The position numbers and the translations under genes were made by a program. Shown in pieces: positions 9,891 to 21,349 of a DNA stretch of 30,000 nt. The stretch covers positions 1,297,526 to 1,327,525 of the forward strand of contig CM060323.1 of assembly GCA_030674155.1 (NCBI GenBank). Direction: 5' to 3'. Under the pieces are notes generated by a model. That model worked only from the letters and a program-made list of their open reading frames with translations, ran no database searches and was not told where the DNA came from. Source of the stretch: Stramonita haemastoma (taxonomy: Eukaryota; Mollusca; Gastropoda; Neogastropoda; Muricidae). Positions within the stretch are counted from its first letter, which is position 1; each line of letters opens with the position of its first letter.

Positions 9891-9949
9891 GATGCCTCCC
9901 TTCCCCTCCCCAACAAACCAACAACACCAGCCCAAGTCAAAGACTAAAG

Positions 9950-9971
9950 GCACCCCCCCCCCCCCCCCCCC
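9950..9971 (+). repeat. Poly-C run in the DNAL1 exon 3 acceptor region
   Basis: About 20 C residues lie about 25 nt before the acceptor CATCCAG of exon 3 and could serve as a C-only polypyrimidine tract. Run length is likely unreliable in the assembly. Confidence 0.85.
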
Positions 9972-9997
9972 TGTGCCCCTGTGCTGTCTTCATCCAG

Positions 9998-10201
9998 GTG
10001 CTGTTCATGTCCCACAACCTGGTGAAGGACATGGGCGAGGTGAACCGCCTGAACGACCTGCCCTGCCTGAAGGAGCTGGTGATGGTGGGTAACCCCATCG
10101 AGGAGCAGCTCTCCGCCGACGACAAGTGGCGCGACGTGGTGGCCAAGGCCCTGCCCAAACTGACCAAACTGGACGGCCAGGTCGTCTTCCATAAAGAGTG
10201 A
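9998..10201 (+). CDS. DNAL1: Dynein axonemal light chain 1, coding exon 3 with stop (residues 119-185)
   Basis: Begins 'VLFMSHNLVKDMGEV' after acceptor CATCCAG and ends 'KLDGQVVFHKE' with TGA at 10199-10201. It supplies the last leucine-rich repeats ('LPCLKELVMVGNPIEEQ') and the C-terminal cap ('LPKLTKLDG'), which matches the family. 'KLK' from exon 2 joins 'VLFMSHN' to rebuild a repeat in phase 0. The C-terminus is a few residues shorter than the acidic tail of vertebrate LC1. A cryptic donor (A|GTGAGG, GT at 10198-10199) overlaps the stop, so a spliced variant with a different tail is possible (see 12104-12140). Codons are GC-rich compared with the AT-rich surroundings. Confidence 0.93.
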   Translation: MLFMSHNLVKDMGEVNRLNDLPCLKELVMVGNPIEEQLSADDKWRDVVAKALPKLTKLDGQVVFHKE

Positions 10202-10341
10202 GGGAGGGAGGGATGGGGGAGGGAGGGGGGTTGGGAGGGAAGGAAGGAAGGAAGGGAGAGAGGAAGGGAGAGAGGAAGGGAGAGAGGAAGGGAAGGAGGG
10301 AGGGAGGAAAGGAGGGAGGGAGAGAAGGAGGGAGGGAGGGA
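10202..10341 (+). repeat. (GGGA)/(GGAA)n array after the DNAL1 stop codon
   Basis: Purine-only repeat starting directly at the stop codon, probably in the 3' untranslated region. Many closely spaced GGG runs. Confidence 0.9.
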
Positions 10342-10680
10342 TAATTTTTGTTGTTGGTGTTGTTGTGAGTTCATCAGCTTGAACACTCTAGGTGGTATGT
10401 CACCCAGAACGTGTACTCTTGACTCCCTCGCTCTTCCATCCCGCCTGCACTGAGAATCACTAGTTCGGGATTGACATTGCACACTACTGAATGAGAAGTT
10501 TGCAGTGTATGACTTGTTTTTTTTTTTTTAAAGTACCTAGCTAAACAGGCAGCCATACTTCGACTTCAGAGGAGGGGATTTAATCACTGAGCCCCAAACA
10601 CAGGGGTGGTGCGGTGTGGGGTGTGGACTGGCTGGCTGATAGTGGGGGTAAAGTTTTGTGGGTTTGTTTAGACCTAGGTA
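10342..10680 (+). other. DNAL1 3' flanking or untranslated sequence
   Basis: No gene seen. 'cagccatacttcgacttcagag' (about 10549-10570) resembles 'agctgcattccgacttcggag' near 12572 and hints at another old dispersed repeat. Confidence 0.4.
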
Positions 10681-12000
10681 TCTCCGACATGTACATCTTT
10701 TTCTCTGACTTGTACATCTTTTTCTCTGACTTGTACATTTTTTTCTCTGACTTGTACATCTTTTTTTCTGACTTGTAGATCTTTTTCTCTGACTTGTACA
10801 TCTTTTTCTCTGACTTGTAGACCTTTTTCTATCTTTTTCTCCGACTTGTAGACCTTTTTCTCCGACTTGTAGACCTTTTTCTATCTTTTTCTCTGACTTG
10901 TAGACCTTTTTCTATCTTTTTCTCCGACTTGTAGACCTTTTTCTATCTTTTTCTCTGACTTGTAGACCTTTTTCTATCTTTTTCTCCGACTTGTAGACCT
11001 TTTTCTATCTTTTTCTCCGACTTGTAGACCTTTTTCTATCTTTTTCTCTGACTTGTAGATCTTTTTCTCCGACTTGTAGACCTTTTTCTATCTTTTCTCC
11101 GACTTGTAGACCTTTTTCTATCTTTTTCTCTGACTTGTAGATCTTTTTCTCCGACTTGTAGACCTTTTTCTATCTTTTTCTCCGACTTGCAGACCTTTTT
11201 CTATCTTTTTCTCCGACTTGTAGACCTTTTTCTATCTTTTTCTCCGACTTGTAGACCTTTTTCTATCTTTTTCTCCGACTTTGTAGACCTTTTTTCTATC
11301 TTTTTCTCCGACTTGTAGACCTTTTTCTATCTTTTTCTCCGACTTGTAGACCTTTTTCTCCGACTTGTAGACCTTTTTCTATCTTTTTCTCCGACTTGTA
11401 GACCTTTTTCTCCGACTGTAGACTTTTCTATCTTTTTCTCCGACTTGTAGACCTTTTTCTATCTTTTTCTCTGACTTGTAGACCTTTTTTTCTATCTTTT
11501 TCTCCGACTTGTAGACCTTTTTCTATCTTTTTCTCCGACTTGTAGACCTTTTTCTATCTTTTTCTCTGACTTGTAGATCTTTTTCTCCGACTTGTAGACC
11601 TTTTTCTATCTTTTTCTCCGACTTGTAGACCTTTTTCTACTTTTTCTCCTGACTTGTAGACTTTTTTCTCCGACTTGTAGACCTTTTTCTATCTTTTTCT
11701 CCGACTTGCAGACCTTTTTCTATCTTTTTCTCCGACTTGTAGACCTTTTTCTATCTTTTTCTCCGACTTGTAGACCTTTTTCTTTTTACTTACTTTTTCT
11801 CCCGACTTGTAGACCTTTTTCTATCTTTTTTTCTCCGACTTGTAGACTTTTTCTCTTTCTCACTTGTAACCTTTTTCATCTTTTCTCCGACTTGTAGACC
11901 TTTTTTTTTCTATCTTTTTCTCCGACTTGTACGACTTCTTTCTATCTTTTCTCGACTTGTAAACTTTTTCTCCACCTGATGTAGACTTTGCAGACTTTTT
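10681..12000. repeat. Minisatellite with 21-bp and 31-bp units
   Basis: The array opens with 21-bp units built on TTTTTCTCTGACTTGTACA (10681-10810). It then changes to about 31-bp units made of TTTTTCTCCGACTTGTAGACC plus TTTTTCTATC, repeated roughly 35 times. From about 11400 onward it shows single-base losses and gains and then decays (11850-12000). It probably lies in the DNAL1 3' untranslated region or just downstream. Confidence 0.95.
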
Positions 12001-12103
12001 CGACAGACATTTCCCAGCACTTTAGCCTCCTCCTGTCCTCTCCTCCCTTCCCCCCACTAACATTAACATAGACTCCCCCTCTGCCCCCCCCCTCCCTTCC
12101 CAG

Positions 12104-12140
12104 TAAAAAGCCACTGCATTCAAAATCAGTCGAAAAGTGA
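12104..12140 (+). CDS. DNAL1: Possible alternative last exon of DNAL1
   Basis: A strong acceptor (pyrimidine-rich tract ending TTCCCAG, AG at 12102-12103) precedes an 11-codon open frame. That frame would continue in phase from the cryptic donor at 10198 and end at TGA 12138. The tail would read 'FHKDKKPLHSKSVEK'. There is no family similarity to support it; it is offered because both splice sites are good and family C-termini usually run longer. Confidence 0.2.
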
Positions 12141-12362
12141 GGGAGCACGAAGATAAAGAAAGGTAACAGATCCCAAGTTTGCTAGTTCCAACCATTCCTG
12201 GTTGCTGCTGTTGCTGCTTCCAGCGTTTCTGCTCCTGTTGCTGCTGCTACTGCACTGTTGCTTGTTTGTGTTTGCTGGCAGGATCTACTTCTGTACATGT
12301 GTACATGTATGTATGTTCTGCTGTCTCCACCACTACTGACAGTACAGGGATTGTGATGATGA

Positions 12363-12368
12363 AATAAA
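12363..12368 (+). terminator. Candidate DNAL1 polyadenylation signal
   Basis: Canonical AATAAA on the plus strand, followed within about 30 nt by T/G-rich sequence. If used it gives a 3' untranslated region of about 2.2 kb that includes the minisatellite, unless that stretch is spliced out. Confidence 0.4.
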
Positions 12369-13015
12369 TGATTGATTCTGAATTGAGCAAGCTTGGGCTT
12401 TCTTTCTTTGATGGGACATGGGGATGGATATGAATTATGTGTTTGATGCTGATGTGTTGGTTTGTTGGGTTTTTTGAGTTTTAGTTCATTTCCTGGCTAG
12501 AGCTTCGACGATCACCCATGGTGAGGTTTTTGTAACTGCTCCCCCCCCCCCCCCCCCCCCAACCATTAAGGTAGCTGCATTCCGACTTCGGAGACAAGTG
12601 AGGATTTGAATTGCTGTCTGGTTTGGCCCAACTGATGCCTAAGGCCATGATCAGTCGGTGTGGCGGTAGGTCAGGTCTGAAGATTCCACATCACAAATCG
12701 TCTCGGATCTGCTGCAAACAGCTCAAAAGTCCGGCACATCGAAGTCCTTTTTCTTTCTTTTCACTTTCATTTTTTTAAGTTTGGAAACCCCATTTTCTGT
12801 AACTTTCCTGTCCCAATGTTGATGATGATCAAAATCAAAAATCAAATTTGAATCATCATCAACATCAGTGTCATGATATGACAGGCTAAAGTCACACCCA
12901 TTCTTGCTCAAACGAGGAAAATCTTAAGGGTGTGAGTAGTGAAGCATGAATCGGCTGTTGTTGTTGTACTGTTGTTTTTTTCAAACAAATGAAAGACGCA
13001 TTTGAAAGATTTTGT
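12369..13015. other. Intergenic sequence between convergent DNAL1 and RTCA
   Basis: Holds a C run of about 20 (12541-12560) and possible old repeat fragments. A 62-residue minus-strand frame (12911-12723) has no recognised similarity. No gene supported. Confidence 0.45.
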
Positions 13016-13017
13016 GA

Positions 13018-13078
13018 TGCTGGTGTGATTGTAGGTGCTTATTCCATTATCCTCGAAATAAAAAAAATAAAATGGGGA
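13018..13078 (+). mobile_element. Family A SINE tail fragment
   Basis: 'gtgcttattccattatcctcg' with a following A-rich tail is the 3' end of the family A SINE; the 5' part is missing. Confidence 0.65.
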
Positions 13079-13620
13079 AAAAAACAAATGATGTGACAAA
13101 AGTACACACAAACGCAAAGAGATACACTGACACAAAGAGACAGAAAATGAGACCCAGACAGACAGACAGACACACACATACACACACACATACAGAAAAA
13201 TCCAGTCGATTCGTTTTCATGATGACTGTGGATTTTTGTTTTCAAAGACATTGATTGCATGTAACGCTGCACATTACAAGCGATTATTTTCACATTATTA
13301 CTGTCAGCAATGCGGTTATTTTTCATGGCAGTTTAGTTTTATACTGTTCACTGTCATCAGCAATACATTTCTGTTCAAATGCACTGTCCACACTATTCAC
13401 TGTGGTTTAGATACATAATGCAAATTTCCCTTTTCATATCCACTCCCTGTTAGCAATAAGACAAGGGACACCTCGCCCCTCCCTTCTCTCCCCTGCCTCC
13501 CCCCCCCCCCCCTCAACCATCACCCCTCTGGATTACCCCCCCCCCCCCCCCCCCATCCCTACCTTCTCTTCTTCCTATCTAATATCACAGATTGGGAAGA
13601 ACCAGATATTGCATGAAACA
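13079..13620. other. Intergenic DNA with short CA/GACA runs and poly-C blocks
   Basis: Short GACA/CA run at 13158-13195 and two long C runs (13500-13513 and 13537-13554). No gene seen. Confidence 0.5.
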
Positions 13621-13796
<176 letters not shown>

Positions 13797-13924
13797 CAAC
13801 AGAGAATTTAAACAATGAACGATGTTTATTCTTCAGGCCTCCAGCCCTTAGAATAGGGTCAAGCAAAGCATAGCAAAACAAATGAAAGCAAAACAAAAAC
13901 ATTACTTTATGACGTGTTTGACAA

Positions 13925-13970
13925 CTGCCAGAGAGAGACAGATACAGAGACAGACATATGGAGAGAGAGA

Positions 13971-14041
<71 letters not shown>
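13925..14041. repeat. (GA)n microsatellite
   Basis: GA dinucleotide run with a short mixed start, about 130 bp after the previous purine array. Confidence 0.95.
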
Positions 14042-14043
<2 letters not shown>

Positions 14044-15059
14044 TATGCTATCCACCAGAAGGCAGGTTAACTTGCTAACTAACATCTGGCAAATACTCAT
14101 CTTGTCATGTCGTGGCTTCGTTACCATTTCTTTTACCTCACAACACATCACAACCCCCCCCCCCAAACACACTTTCCTCCTGCACCCCCCCCCCCCTATT
14201 TCCTTTCCTCTCTGTATCCTCACTTTAAAAAAAAAATATATATAACAGTACAATAAATATCAACATCAGAACTGTCAAAAAGAAAAGTATCAGAACTATT
14301 CTCGAGTCATTTTCTCTTTTACTACATAAGATAAAAGACAGTTTCACAACTTTTTCAATAAATACAATTTTTTTCAAAGAGAGAAAAAAAAGAAATAGTA
14401 AAATATCCCTACCCTCCCCCCCCCCCCCCCCCCAAAAAAAAAAGAGAAAAAATCCCAACAACAAACAATAGAAAAACCACACAACACCTTCACTTTTGCC
14501 TTTTTACCCTTCTTCCTCCTACAAAAAAGCCACAAAAAGCCACAAAAAGCCAAGGCACAAACCAAATCTTAAGTACTTCACAGGACCCAAGAAAAAAAAA
14601 AAAGAAATAAAAAACCCTATAAACTACTGTCACAAAAGTGACAAAATAAAAAAATCCAGCTACTAACCCCCCCCCAAAAAAAAGATAATAAAAAAAAGGA
14701 AGAAAAAACATTTAAAAAACAAAAACCAGCAAAATTTTTTTTAGCAATTAACAATAGGGAGCTGAAGAGGAAAGAAGCCAAAAAAAACCCCCCAACAACA
14801 ACAACAACAACAACAACAGCATCTTTCAACTAACTAACGACTCTCTCTCTCTCTCTCTCTGTGGTAGAGTAGGTAGGGAGGTAGACCTGAACCCAGAGCA
14901 CTAACTCGCAGGCAGGCAGGCAGGCAGCAGAGAGAGAGAGAGGTCTCTGGGTGCAGCAGTAGCATCATTATCAGCAGACGACATTGGCACACTGTCAGAG
15001 GCGCTGACCCCTCTCTACAGCAACAAGCCTGCAGCACACAGCCTGGCCTGATGGTCTGG
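14042..15059. other. Intergenic or RTCA 3' flank, low-complexity A/C-rich sequence
   Basis: C runs (14153-14164, 14184-14196, 14417-14433), A runs, an ACA run (14798-14817) and a CT run (14842-14860). No coding feature and no convincing minus-strand polyadenylation signal for RTCA was found. Confidence 0.5.
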
Positions 15060-15265
15060 TGCTGGGAGGTCTGAATCTCCTTCATCATCTTTATCTTCAT
15101 CTTCTTCTTCATCGTCATCTTCTCCTTCTTCATCTTCTTCTTCATCGTCTTCTTCATCTTTAACTTCATCATCATCATCATCATATTCTTCATCATTGTC
15201 ATCTTCTTCATCATCTTCTTCATCTTCATCATCATCTCCATCATCATCATCATCATCATCATCTT
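15060..15265 (-). repeat. (GAT/GAA)n trinucleotide array in the RTCA 3' untranslated region
   Basis: About 200 bp of mixed GAT, GAA and GAC triplets on the minus strand, starting about 35 nt after the RTCA stop codon. One minus-strand frame would encode a long Asp/Glu run, but it is out of frame with the last RTCA exon and stops close upstream. Confidence 0.85.
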
Positions 15266-15297
15266 CTTTCTGTCTGTCAGCCTGTAGAGCTGGCTCC

Positions 15298-15381
15298 TCA
15301 CAGCTGAGTGTTCTCCAGCCCTATGCCCTCACACTCGATCATGTTGGTGGTCTCTGACACCTTTTCTATCTTGAACTGCGC
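15298..15381 (-). CDS. RTCA: RNA 3'-terminal phosphate cyclase, last coding exon with stop
   Basis: RTCA converts RNA 3'-phosphate ends to 2',3'-cyclic phosphates using ATP, through an adenylated enzyme. It is mainly nuclear in animals. This exon follows acceptor TGTTTTCAG and encodes 27 residues, 'AQFKIEKVSETTN' then 'MIECEGIGLENTQL', with TGA at 15298-15300. This matches the C-terminal strand of animal RTCA, where the signature is an 'IIECQGIGMTNPNL'-type end. The acidic insert that precedes this strand in vertebrates is shorter here. The intron upstream is about 10.7 kb. The exon edge is fixed by the alignment and the AG. The conserved C-terminus favours RTCA over its paralogue RCL1. Confidence 0.88.
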   Translation of the reverse strand, partial: AQFKIEKVSETTNMIECEGIGLENTQL

Positions 15382-15584
15382 CTGAAAACAGACACACACC
15401 GTCGTTTGGAAAAGATATGGATAGCAAAAGGGAAACAAAGGTCTATACTTCATTACTAAAAAGCAACAACAATGATATGTTGCCATAAGATTTGTGTGTA
15501 AAAAAACAACAACAACCCTCAAAACAAACATAAACAAAAGCATGTTCACTGAAGGTAATGGTCAGAGAACATGTATCTTGTAAG

Positions 15585-15656
<72 letters not shown>

Positions 15657-15790
15657 TACCATCAATTCCATAAATCTGGGGGCCCTTAGGTAGTGACAGT
15701 AGTAAAGGCATAACTCAAACCAATGTCCTGATGGTTCCAGTCTTTCCTCAACTGCATGTTTCACATGATACTTTTGTCCTTAAAAGGACA
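15382..15790. repeat. RTCA intron with (CA)n microsatellite
   Basis: CA run of about 60 bp at 15588-15649 in otherwise unremarkable sequence. Confidence 0.85.
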
Positions 15791-15794
15791 ACAC

Positions 15795-15985
15795 GCATAT
15801 AACACAACATCTTGCACACACATCAAAACTCATTCCACCTTCGGGAAGAGTAGGCCTTTGTGCTCGTGGAAAAGGATGACAAAATTGACAAAATCGCATA
15901 CACACAGTGACTGGATTAAAAAAAAAAAAAAAGCTTGTGTGTGCTTAAACCATCATCCTCACAATAAAAGAATGAAAGAATCGAG
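15795..15985 (+). mobile_element. Family A SINE, 5'-truncated
   Basis: 'acatcttgcacacacatcaaaac', 'gtaggcctttgtgct' and 'actggattaaaa' align with the body and tail of the full copy at 26458-26810. Confidence 0.75.
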
Positions 15986-17020
15986 AACAGTGAAAGTAAA
16001 AGAAAGAAGACGAGACAAAATCCAAAAAAGGAAAGAATATTAAAAAACCACACACCAAAACCACATCGATGAAGAAGACGACAACCCAAAAAGATGAAAG
16101 AGAACAACACAAAAATCAATGCTGAAGAAAGGAGAAAGACAGGGAAAAGGGAAGAGAGAGAGAGAGGGGGGAACGAGCCTAGCCAAAAAGAGAGAGCACA
16201 CACATGTTCCCAAACTTTCACAGCGACAGATCGACAGCGAAGCACGCCAAAACACACGCCATTTCCGTCAGCCCTTCGCCAGGAATTTCCACTGGAAACC
16301 GACATTTTCCCCTCAGCTGCACTTTACAGGGTGCAAGTGTCAAGTGTCAAGTGCACCCTGAGCCACACAAAAACCCTGTTCAAATACACCTGGCAACACT
16401 AACAGTGATGGTCTTGATACACTACATTTCACCAGCTAAAACTAACAACTAGACAAAATGCCAACAGCTTGCCCTCCCCCCAAAAAAACCCCAAAACCCC
16501 AAACCAAAACCAAACAAACCCCAAAAACCCTAAACCAAACCAAAACAACAAAACAAAAAACCCCTGCAGCTTACGAGTTAATGAGGAGGCTAGGACAGAT
16601 GCTGTTATTATTTTTTCCCCTCTCTCTCCATCCACGAAACTGACACATCTTGAAGGGACACTGCCAAGCTAAATACTGCTCTTCAAGAAACAAGGAACCC
16701 TTTTCCCGACTTGTATATACTCCTCTCTTAAAGATCAACATCTGAACAGTTGTATCACAAACACAGCAACTGACAGCTTTTTTTGCTATAGATGGCATTT
16801 GGAACCAACAACATGTACTAACCACTTTTTTTTTTAGTTATGAAAACAATCATCATTGACAATCATCCCTTACAAACTGAAACAATCTGGAAAGTCATCA
16901 TCAAAATTTGACACAAAGCAAGCCCTAAACAAGTGCTGCAAAATTACATGCTGATACAATTATTTTTCCTCTAATGCAACGTAGACGAAGCACAGTGTCA
17001 AAACTTTACCTAGGTCATGG
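15986..17020. other. RTCA intron, no gene seen
   Basis: Purine-rich start, a short repeat of 'gtcaagt' near 16338, C/A-rich 'ccaaaacc' motifs (16480-16560), then unique AT-rich sequence. Small frames on both strands lack recognisable domains. Confidence 0.5.
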
Positions 17021-17021
17021 T

Positions 17022-17185
<164 letters not shown>

Positions 17186-17187
17186 AG

Positions 17188-17350
17188 AGAACATCTTGCG
17201 CACACGTTAAAATCCTGTTCTGCTTTTCGTAAGAGTAGGCCATTGTGTACCAGTGGGAACAGATGACAATATTTACACAACTGCATACACACGGGGGCTG
17301 GATGAAAAAAAGCACATGAGTGCTTATCCCATTATCCTCGATATAAAAGA

Positions 17351-17385
<35 letters not shown>
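17188..17385 (+). mobile_element. Family A SINE, 5'-truncated, with long poly-A tail
   Basis: 'acatcttgcgcacacgtt', 'agtaggccattgtgtacc' and 'gtgcttatcccattatcctcg' match the family A body and tail; an A run of about 30 follows (17353-17383). Confidence 0.8.
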
Positions 17386-17387
<2 letters not shown>

Positions 17388-17609
17388 CACATACACACAC
17401 GTCTCACAACGAAAGTGAAGAACCTTATACAGCAGTTTCCTGAGGCCACACTGCCCACTGAACTTTTGATGCTAAGGTCATTTGGAATATATAAAAAAAA
17501 TATCAAATCAGTGAAACAAGATCATAATAAAGATTTCCTTTCGTTTCCTACGTCTGAATAACCAAGGTCATCAAAACCATCATTTGCTGATTTTAACCTC
17601 TGGGTTTAT

Positions 17610-17625
17610 CATCATCATCATCATA

Positions 17626-17673
<48 letters not shown>

Positions 17674-17740
17674 TTTTTTCCCCCTTCTTCTTCTTCTTCC
17701 TCCTCCTCCTGGGCCCCCTCTTCTTCTTCTTCTTCCTCAA
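17610..17740. repeat. (CAT)n and (TTC/TCC)n trinucleotide runs
   Basis: CAT/ATC triplets (17610-17672), then TTC, TCC and TTC runs (17682-17735). Confidence 0.93.
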
Positions 17741-17815
17741 GATCTGAACCAACCCACAACTTCATGGACCCAGGGGATTGAAGCCAAACAGTTTTAACCA
17801 CTCGCTACAGAGTGT
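17740..17815 (-). mobile_element. Possible tRNA-like SINE head
   Basis: On the minus strand 'gagtggttaaaac' and 'ggcttcaatcccc' are spaced like box A and box B of a tRNA-derived promoter. No matching body was found. Confidence 0.35.
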
Positions 17816-18575
<760 letters not shown>

Positions 18576-18722
18576 GCTTGTTTTCTGTCAACAACAAACA
18601 CTAGGGCCAGGTGTGTATCGCGTTACTGTTGTGACGACAGCCTTCAATCAAACGCCAAAACACAGCCTTGCCTCACTTCTGGCAGCCAGGCATTGGCAAT
18701 CTCTCAGCTCTACAAGAGCAAA

Positions 18723-19050
18723 AAACTGCCACACCACACCACACCCACACCGCACCACACTACACCACTCCATACCACACTACATACCATACCCCACCAT
18801 ACCACACTACACCACTCCACACTACACCACACCTCACCACTCCTTACCACACCCCACCCTACCCCACCGCACCGCAACACACCCCACACCACACCACACT
18901 GCACCCCACCATACCACACCATACCCCACCCCACCGCACCGCACCCCACACCAAACCACACCACACTGCACCACACCGCACCCCATCGCACCATACCACA
19001 CCCCACTCCACCCCACCCTACCGCACCACACCACACCCACCACCCCACTC
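18723..19050. repeat. (CACAC/CCACA)n imperfect pentanucleotide array
   Basis: C/A-rich 5-bp repeat (ACACC with T, G and C variants) spanning about 325 bp. Frames of over 150 residues rich in His, Thr and Pro are artefacts. Confidence 0.92.
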
Positions 19051-19238
19051 ACTGCTGCCTTCTCCCAAAAGAAAAGAAGAGAGAAGAAAATCAATGGCAC
19101 ACAACTTCTTCCGTGCTGACGGTTAAACACCACGTCTCATTAGCAGGGAGGAAAACAGTCAGCATAATCATGCACTGTGCCTAGGACACCGTGACATGTG
19201 AAAATGCTATGCAATGTCTCCACCCGTAGAGCTACCAC

Positions 19239-19328
<90 letters not shown>

Positions 19329-19335
19329 GTATGCA
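19239..19335. repeat. (GACA)n and (CA)n microsatellites
   Basis: GACA tetramers followed by a CA run with a short ACGC/ATGC end. Confidence 0.95.
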
Positions 19336-19564
19336 CGTATGCACGCACTCATGTGCGCTTTCTGGCATTTATTTGAACCAAGTTTATCTGTTTTCCTTTG
19401 CTTGCTTTTTGTAAGTATAATTCCACGAGTTTGTGACGATTAGATCAGTTTATTTTTTTCCTCCAATCAATTGTCCAAACACACTGACAATTTTTTTTCT
19501 CATCTTTCACCCTACCCATTACCTGTCTAATGTCACTTTTTGGTGGATAGACGTTAAAATTGAA

Positions 19565-19565
<1 letters not shown>

Positions 19566-19648
<83 letters not shown>
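19566..19648. repeat. (CA)n microsatellite
   Basis: About 80 bp of CA with one TA interruption. Confidence 0.95.
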
Positions 19649-19650
<2 letters not shown>

Positions 19651-19798
19651 AGTTTTTAACCTCTGCACAGCCAAGGCAACACAGACAGTGTTTAAGCTCA
19701 CAGCTAATTTCTAACACTACTCTCCAGATCCCTCTTTTTTGTTGAACGCTCAGACAGCAACCATTGTTGTCTGTCATAGGAGTGACCATTTGTTGGCC

Positions 19799-20015
19799 TG
19801 CAGGTAACCCCCTGACAAGTCAGGCCCAGCCATCCAACTTCAGCATGGGTGAGAAAATCGTCATCTTTGAAGTCTTTCAGAAAAAAAAGGGCAGGAGAAT
19901 GCACCAAGAAGGCAGAAAACTGACAAGAAGGAGGTCCACAGGAAGAAAAAGGAGCACGGCAGAAACCAAGAGAGGGATAGAAAAGAGGGAATTCCTCACA
20001 CAGATGGTGGGGATA
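19799..20015 (+). mobile_element. Family D dispersed repeat, copy 1
   Basis: Aligns by eye with 24694-24900: both share 'cctgacaagcaggccc'-type, 'gcatgg', 'ggcaggagaatg' and 'agaaggcagaaaa' landmarks in the same order and spacing. The purine-rich body follows a short head. No known family name can be given. Confidence 0.6.
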
Positions 20016-20167
20016 CTATTTATAGGCCCCCTGGCATTCCCACTGGGGACGTCCATTGGATGTGCAGGTCTGTTGCCAGGATGAAAACCTACAAAAAAGG
20101 CATTTCCCATGGGGGAGAACCACCTGAGGAAATACCAAGGACAAGGAAACAAACCACCAGCGGTGGG

Positions 20168-20468
20168 GGGGGGGGGTCTGGCGGTTAGAACGCTCAGTTT
20201 GTGATCTGACTTTCACAGGCTCAAGCCATCACTCAAACACACATCTGATGGAAATATTTCCTTTCCCTGGAGATAACGTCAGCACCGACCCCACTCCCCT
20301 ATAGGTCTGCCCACTGGACAAGACTGCAAACTCTGGCCCCTGTGTATAAGCGCGCCACCCAGAACAACTTGTGCATATGCTAAAAGCCATACTGCCTTTC
20401 AGAAGAGTAGGCCATTGTGTACAGGTAGGAACAGGTGTCCATTTTTTAAAAAAATGCGTGCACACTAA
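20168..20468 (+). mobile_element. Family A SINE, near full-length but diverged
   Basis: Head 'tctggcggttagaacgctc' with 'caggctcaagccatc' as a degraded box B, then 'aacgtcagcaccgaccccac' and 'agtaggccattgtgtac' from the body. The 3' tail is missing. Confidence 0.7.
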
Positions 20469-20579
20469 TGTCATGATTACTTTAGACATCATCCCTTATG
20501 TCAAAGTAAGGCTGCTTTAATCATGACGGGTAAATGGTCACATCTGCAAAATCTCACCATGGATGAACATTGGGGCTCC

Positions 20580-20660
20580 AGCATAGGATGACAAAATCTG
20601 TTCCCATGGCACACAATGGCCTACTACTCTTACGAAAAGCATAGAAAGTGTTAAAAAAAA
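20580..20660 (-). mobile_element. Family A SINE body fragment, inverted
   Basis: 'gatgacaaaatctgttccc' and 'cacacaatggcctac' are the reverse complement of family A body sequence or its near relatives. Confidence 0.65.
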
Positions 20661-20664
20661 ATCA

Positions 20665-20800
20665 CACACACATTCACATACATACAGCACCCCTGCCCCC
20701 CCTCCACACACACACACACACACACACGCACACAAGGGCCAGCCTCTCTCTCTCCTTCTCTCTCTGTTTCTGTCTCTCTATGTCTCTGTCTCTCTCTCAA
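20665..20800. repeat. CA and CT microsatellite cluster
   Basis: Short CA run (20704-20734) followed by CT-rich sequence (20742-20798). Confidence 0.85.
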
Positions 20801-20865
20801 ACATAGCCACTCATATGAAAGCCCCCTTTGTACAAAAAAAAACAACCCAAAAACCTCTGCACTTC

Positions 20866-20945
20866 ATACACACACGGACTGGATTAAAAAAAAAGAAGTA
20901 ATCGAGTGCTTACTCATTATTCTTGAAAGAAAAAAATCTTAATTA
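20866..20945 (+). mobile_element. Family A SINE tail fragment
   Basis: 'cacacggactggatt', 'gagtgcttactcattattcttg' and the A-rich end match the family A 3' tail. Confidence 0.65.
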
Positions 20946-21349
20946 CAAAATTGAAATAAACTCCACACACCCAATCTCTCTCTCTCTCTCACTCACACAG
21001 ACACACACACCCTCTCTCTCTCTATCTCTCTCTCTAACACACACTGCGCGCATGTGTGTGTATGTGTGTGTGTGTGTGTGCGTGCGTACGTGCTCGTGCG
21101 CACATACATCTCTCTCGTTAACACATTATAAGAGTAATAATGATGAGATGAGGAAGATGACAACTGGTCAATGATGATAATGATGATGATACTATGTATG
21201 TGCACTACTATTTGTATATATGTAAATGTTGACAGTTATTATGAGGATATGTGTCATCACCACACCACCACCCACCTCTTTATTTTTTGTTGCTTGTATT
21301 GTGGCCAATGGCCGATGTACATTAAAGCATTTCAGTGTTCAGTGTTCTC

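Noticed and set aside
10681..12000. Regular array considered as CRISPR or as coding heptad repeats ('MYKSEKK')
   Set aside because: Units are directly adjacent without unique spacers, and frames are lost when the unit changes to about 31 bp.
15060..15265. In-frame acidic tail of RTCA
   Set aside because: The clean last exon ends at TGA 15298-15300 with the family C-terminus; the acidic frame is shifted and has upstream stops.
18723..19050. Interstitial telomere-like repeat
   Set aside because: The motif is ACACC-like and highly variable, not TTAGGG or its complement.
18613..19184. Plus-strand frames of about 150-168 residues rich in His, Thr and Pro
   Set aside because: All three frames are open because the DNA is a C/A pentanucleotide repeat.
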